This document shows positions 46,374 through 50,151 of a DNA stretch of 50,151 nucleotides, in pieces. Under the pieces are notes generated by a model. It did not search any database, was not told where the DNA came from, and saw only the letters and a program-made list of their open reading frames with translations. Origin of the DNA: Urechidicola croceus. Its GTDB lineage: Bacteria; Bacteroidota; Bacteroidia; Flavobacteriales; Flavobacteriaceae. The stretch covers positions 457,501 to 507,651 of the forward strand of contig CAJIZG010000004.1 of assembly GCA_905181865.1 (NCBI GenBank), in the 5' to 3' direction. Position 1 is the first letter of the stretch, and each line of letters begins with the position of its first letter. Both the position numbers and the translations under genes were made by a program.

Positions 46374-47855
46374 TTATTCTTTTGGTAGGCTCTCATAAAA
46401 ATAATGCGTTAGCCATTCCTTTGGAGCAGGTGCGTCTTTCATTGAGATTCCAGGATGTTTTAATTCTGAACCCCATTGCGTTAAATTTGCTTTTAATTCT
46501 TTTGCTTTGTTTGGATATTTTCCGATTAGATTTACATGTTCGTGTTCGTCATTATATACATTAAATAAGAACTCCGTATTTTGATAATTCAAATATTTCC
46601 AATCTCCCACTCTAATGGCTGCTTGTTGCCAAAAGCGCCAGTATAGTGCATCATGTGGGTCTCCTTTTGTCTCACCATTTAAGTAAGGTATTACATTGAC
46701 TCCATCCAATTCCTTTGGAACTTTTTCTCCTGCAATTGCTAGAGAAGTCGCTGCAATATCGAGCGAACTCACAGGTCGGTCATACACTTTTCCTTTTGGC
46801 AATCCGTTGGGCCAGTTCATAATAAAAGGTACACGAACCCCACCTTCTGAAACCATTCCCTTTTCACCAATATAAGGGTCGTTTAACGACCCATTCCAAG
46901 CACCTCCCTTAAAAGAAAGCGGTACATCTTTTTTATGTAATTTTAATGGAGCACCGTTATCACTTAAAAATATGATAAGGGTGTTTTCTTCTATGTTATT
47001 TTTTCTGAGGGTTTCTTTTATTCTACCAATGCCATCATCCATGGCCGCAATCATTGCCAGACACATACGTCTTCTTTCAGGCATATCTCCCGGAAAACGA
47101 CTTAGATATTTTTCTGTAGCATCAAGCGGCACATGTGGTGCGTAATATGACAAGAAATAAAAGAAGGGCTCATCTTTAAATTTATCTATAAAAGTAACCG
47201 CCGATTCGGTTTGCACCTCCAATCGATAGCCGGGGATATTAATTAATGCTGGCTCTATGAGTTCGCCATCTACATTATGAGTGGCCCAATATTGGTTTAA
47301 ATTACCTTCATGTACAAAATCAAACCCTTTATTATTGGGTAAATAGGGTATCTTAAGTGCATGTGGAACATCCTCATTGTTGTATTTTTTTCTACCAGCA
47401 ATTTCAGGAATATTGGTATTGATCCAATTATGATGGTTACGATTGGGTTCTAAATGCCACTTACCACTCATTCCTGTAACATATCCAGCATCTTTCATCC
47501 GTTGCGCAATCATTTCTTCTTCTAAAGGAAACGGAATGGTTCCGTTATGATCTAAACCAAATCGTTGTTGATATCTTCCAGATAACAATCCAGCCCTTGA
47601 GGGCATACATTGTGATGCCGTAACATAACCTGCCGACATACGTACCCCAGTTTCAGCCAAATCGTTGAGATGTGGTGTTTTTAAATCGTCTAGAGAACCT
47701 TGAATATCCAAATCTGCATAACCCATGTCATCTGTTAGGATCACAATAATATTGGGTCGTGAATTATTTTTATTTTGAGCCACTACTGTCGTGCAAAAAA
47801 CTAAGGCTATAGTCCAAAGCCAATTTCCTTTTTTTATGTTTCTAATATGATTCAT
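46374..47855 (-). CDS. Formylglycine-dependent sulfatase (S1 family)
   Basis: 493 aa. Export signal with IALVFCTTVVAQ. VILTDDMGYADLDIQGSLDD, FGly motif at Cys83 (C-M-P-S-R), GMSGKWHLEPNRNHHNW, FFYFLSYYAPHVPLDATEKY, IFLSDNGAPLKLHKKDVPLS. The active-site order is complete. Six bases separate it from the glycoside hydrolase, and it is the first sulfatase in the operon. It probably works on the same sulfated oligosaccharide as the neighbouring enzymes. Confidence 0.93.
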   Translation of the reverse strand: MNHIRNIKKGNWLWTIALVFCTTVVAQNKNNSRPNIIVILTDDMGYADLDIQGSLDDLKTPHLNDLAETGVRMSAGYVTASQCMPSRAGLLSGRYQQRFGLDHNGTIPFPLEEEMIAQRMKDAGYVTGMSGKWHLEPNRNHHNWINTNIPEIAGRKKYNNEDVPHALKIPYLPNNKGFDFVHEGNLNQYWATHNVDGELIEPALINIPGYRLEVQTESAVTFIDKFKDEPFFYFLSYYAPHVPLDATEKYLSRFPGDMPERRRMCLAMIAAMDDGIGRIKETLRKNNIEENTLIIFLSDNGAPLKLHKKDVPLSFKGGAWNGSLNDPYIGEKGMVSEGGVRVPFIMNWPNGLPKGKVYDRPVSSLDIAATSLAIAGEKVPKELDGVNVIPYLNGETKGDPHDALYWRFWQQAAIRVGDWKYLNYQNTEFLFNVYNDEHEHVNLIGKYPNKAKELKANLTQWGSELKHPGISMKDAPAPKEWLTHYFYESLPKE

Positions 47856-47861
47856 TTGATT

Positions 47862-50105
47862 TTATTTTTTTATTAGGGACTGCTTTAAATAATCTTGACT
47901 TGACATTATTAGCAAAGCTCTGTTGGCCGTCATATTCAATTTAGCGGGTAACGAGACCGCTTTAATTTTCCCGGTAGATGGATCTAATATGTTTAATTGA
48001 TCCGATTTTCCAATGTTACGCTGTCCTTCTATATCGATCGATAAAGATTCCTGCATTCTATTTATCAAGAGATAAACCTGTTCTTCATTTTTATGAAAAC
48101 GGCCAATGGTTAATTTATCTGTTCCCGGAGAAATGTTTAGATCAAATTCTGCTGAATAGGAATCATTGATTGAACTTACCATATTCTTACTATTTACAGA
48201 AGCTACATTCTTTAGAAGCAATTTTACCTTCTCATCATTTTTTGCATGTTCAGCAGCTCTAGGAACGTCATCGATCCAAAGTATTTTACCGCCGGTTTCT
48301 TCAAACCGATTGAGTTGTTCCAAAACATTCAAAGGAATATAATCCAATTGTGGAATGACGAGCGTGTGATACGATCCGTATCCTATATTCATAAATCCAT
48401 TCTTAATTGCTGCTTCTGCCACAGCCTCTGGATGCACAATCATATATTCTATGTCTCCCTTTAACAATGCCTCTTCGGTATGATCCCAGTCTTTTTGTCG
48501 CTCCTCATGTAGTTTGAGGATTTTCGGCCAGAACTCATTTGAAGCAAGTAAATCAGCTTGAAACATGGAGATGGGATAATAAAGACCAACGCCGGCCTCA
48601 CGTTGTGCGCCTTGTAACACTTGGGTTAGTCGACCCGTATATTCATTGAAAAATCGAAACTCCTCCTTGGTATACCCCTTGGAAATTGTACTTCGTCCAC
48701 CGACTTTATGAGTGTTCTTGGCGTCGAGCGGCATGTAGGAGGTAAACATGTTTACACCGTGAAACGATGCCATATTTACTGAATTCAACAATAGCGGAAG
48801 ATCGGGTGAGAGTCGGGATAAACCATATCCACCAATTATAGGGTCTAATAACATGATTGTTTTATCTTTCTTTTTCCATGAGGCCACCGAACTAAAGAAC
48901 CTACTTTGTTGGTAGGAAAAGTCCCTGAATTCATCGGGATTTGGAATGGGTATATCTAGGGCTGGGATATCAAATTCCGAAACAAATTTCATCATATCGC
49001 CATAGCCTTGTACATGCATAGACAGGTAATCATTTAGTAAGAAATGTCCACTCGATTTAATACCACGTGCATTACACCATTCTCTAATTTGTCTTGAGAA
49101 ACTGTCTGTTAAAAGTTCGGCAACCGCTTGGCGATAATGAATTCTCGCTCTACGTGCTTCATCTGAATTACCTTCGAACAGAAAAGAGAGCATCGAAAAT
49201 AAATCATAACCATGCATTTTTTTAAATGTATTGGGGAGCCCATCACTCCAAGGTGTGCAAGCATAGGGAGCATCTGTTTTAGATTCCCAATGCGTTTGCA
49301 TTAAGTTCGGTTCGTTGGTGTAAAAGCCTTCAACACTGTTGGAAGGGTCTTTAATTTGAGCCAAAATAGGTTCGTGCATATTGGCAATAAATCGAGACAT
49401 AGCTTCCTTATTCATAAGATCTGGATACCGCCCCGTATGTCCAAATTGTCTCATCGTAGATTGTCCTTGTGTAAGCGTATCTCGGACATAGCGTGCAAAA
49501 ACCCTCAATTCCCAGTCGCCTTTTAGGCCTTGAACATTGAGTTTCTTTTTTTCTACGACGATTTTATGCCCTTCATTCAAATTTATAGTACCCTTATTTA
49601 CTGGATAGATAGCAGCATACACAATGTCATGCAAATTGTTTGGAAGGGAAAAGTCAATAGATTCACTTCCTTTTCCAGAAACTTTGAGCATGGTGAGACT
49701 CTTTACTTCCCAGTCAGGATTTTCGGCAACGACACGTCCGCCTGCCATACCACTTGGATAGCCCCAATCGTCAGCAAGCCAGACTTTATAGTCAATCTCT
49801 TGTGCAGCATCAACAAGTTCGCCTATCATTTCAGGTCCTTTTTTGCCCAACTTGAAATTCTCTCGACCACTTTCAGGGTAAAGTATGCTGTAAAAAAATG
49901 CCATGGTACCTCCGATCCCGTACTCAGGATATTTTTTCAAGGTTTGGGGTGTCAACTGGTATTGAGTGACACGATATTCATTGGGCGGATTTTTAAAGGC
50001 TTCCGCATCGATGGTTTTTTCATCGGCATTTTGTGCCGAAATGCCTTGACTCAACAATGATAAAATTGCCACTAGCATCCAAAAGTTTATTTTTATTTTT
50101 TTCAT
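47862..50105 (-). CDS. Glycoside hydrolase of the GH106-like / unclassified TIM-barrel group
   Basis: 747 aa. Signal peptide with MLVAILSLLSQGISAQN. The N-terminal domain shows the PPNEYRVTQYQLTPQTLKKY pattern and VWLADDWGYPSGMAGGRVVA, typical of large rhamnosidase-like hydrolases (GH106 and relatives). A barrel region follows with VEGFYTNEPNLMQTHW, where the Glu in NEP is a plausible acid/base, and GIKSSGHFLLNDYLSMHVQG. The C-terminus has a beta-sandwich-like part (EFDLNISPGTDKLTIGRFHK). Some family members are about 1000 residues, so this one lacks some C-terminal domain. It probably cleaves a deoxy or sulfated sugar linkage; I cannot give the substrate. First intact gene of the operon within the window. 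Confidence 0.75.
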   Translation of the reverse strand: MKKIKINFWMLVAILSLLSQGISAQNADEKTIDAEAFKNPPNEYRVTQYQLTPQTLKKYPEYGIGGTMAFFYSILYPESGRENFKLGKKGPEMIGELVDAAQEIDYKVWLADDWGYPSGMAGGRVVAENPDWEVKSLTMLKVSGKGSESIDFSLPNNLHDIVYAAIYPVNKGTINLNEGHKIVVEKKKLNVQGLKGDWELRVFARYVRDTLTQGQSTMRQFGHTGRYPDLMNKEAMSRFIANMHEPILAQIKDPSNSVEGFYTNEPNLMQTHWESKTDAPYACTPWSDGLPNTFKKMHGYDLFSMLSFLFEGNSDEARRARIHYRQAVAELLTDSFSRQIREWCNARGIKSSGHFLLNDYLSMHVQGYGDMMKFVSEFDIPALDIPIPNPDEFRDFSYQQSRFFSSVASWKKKDKTIMLLDPIIGGYGLSRLSPDLPLLLNSVNMASFHGVNMFTSYMPLDAKNTHKVGGRSTISKGYTKEEFRFFNEYTGRLTQVLQGAQREAGVGLYYPISMFQADLLASNEFWPKILKLHEERQKDWDHTEEALLKGDIEYMIVHPEAVAEAAIKNGFMNIGYGSYHTLVIPQLDYIPLNVLEQLNRFEETGGKILWIDDVPRAAEHAKNDEKVKLLLKNVASVNSKNMVSSINDSYSAEFDLNISPGTDKLTIGRFHKNEEQVYLLINRMQESLSIDIEGQRNIGKSDQLNILDPSTGKIKAVSLPAKLNMTANRALLIMSSQDYLKQSLIKK

Positions 50106-50126
50106 TATTATTTCTATTTATTTTCT

Positions 50127-50151
50127 TTACTCGATTACCAATTCAATTGGA
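50127..50151 (-). CDS. Possible end of an upstream gene (partial)
   Basis: The last bases read PIELVIE then stop on the minus strand, a plausible C-terminus, 21 bp before the hydrolase ATG. The rest lies outside the window, so this is only a suggestion that the operon continues to the right. Confidence 0.3.

Noticed and set aside
49530-50060. 176-aa ORF on the plus strand
   Set aside because: It lies fully antisense to the glycoside hydrolase and shows no family motifs; the minus-strand gene has a signal peptide and conserved blocks.

Overview
The window looks like chromosome from a marine member of the Bacteroidota, most likely Flavobacteriaceae. The DNA is AT-rich. Promoters match the Bacteroidota pattern (TTTG, about 20 nt, TAnnTTTG). 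Several families are typical of the group: DUF5916, SLBB/Wza-type exporter, UpxY-type antiterminator, EpsG-like polymerase, and arrays of formylglycine sulfatases. Two sugar-catabolism blocks flank a large mosaic accessory region made of mobile-element pieces and an exopolysaccharide (EPS) cluster.

Left block (1-3140): an SMP-30/gluconolactonase-like gene (cut by the window edge, signal peptide but no canonical start), a D-2-hydroxyacid dehydrogenase, and a nonsense-riddled DUF5916 pseudogene. At 3255-3270 is a 16-bp remnant of a tRNA-Phe 3' end with its terminator, a probable attachment site. Directly next to it begins a mobile element: tyrosine integrase, serine recombinase, membrane zinc peptidase, a small unknown gene, a ribbon-helix-helix regulator, a 164-aa unknown gene and a ParB/DNA-methyltransferase fusion cut by an IS3-family insertion (8344-9824).

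Centre (10.0-34.25 kb): an envelope polysaccharide cluster. Plus strand: Wza-like exporter, Wzz-like chain-length protein and, at the far end, a WecA-like phosphoglycosyltransferase. Minus strand: a PglC/F/E/D-like set (diacetylbacillosamine-type sugar), three GT4 glycosyltransferases, a glutamine amidotransferase/asparagine synthase, an EpsG-like polymerase, a Wzx-like flippase, and TviB/TviC-like UDP-HexNAc dehydrogenase and epimerase. A membrane-anchored putative regulator and a truncated UpxY/NusG-like antiterminator lie upstream. Genes from 19.19 to 27.05 kb are intact, but those at 15.3-19.2 and 27.0-30.6 kb carry many one-base indels. These are either sequencing errors or real decay.

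Second element half (34.25-41.8 kb): a second direct copy of the IS3 element, then a related but diverged copy of the peptidase end / small gene / RHH / 164-aa / ParB-methyltransferase module. It continues into genes missing from the first copy: a polymerase-like protein with A-family palm motifs, a second DNA methyltransferase, an unknown gene and an excisionase-like HTH protein. The two halves overlap by about 2 kb, part of which looks identical. Recombination across the overlap would delete about 29.6 kb, including the whole EPS cluster, and rebuild one complete element.

Right block (41.9-50.15 kb): a chimeric ORF with a secretion signal joined to the ligand-binding half of a GntR-type regulator. 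After it comes a tight minus-strand operon: glycoside hydrolase, three sulfatases and a 2-keto-4-pentenoate hydratase-like enzyme. This is a sulfated-polysaccharide utilisation operon. The left block may be the other part of the same locus, separated by the insertions.
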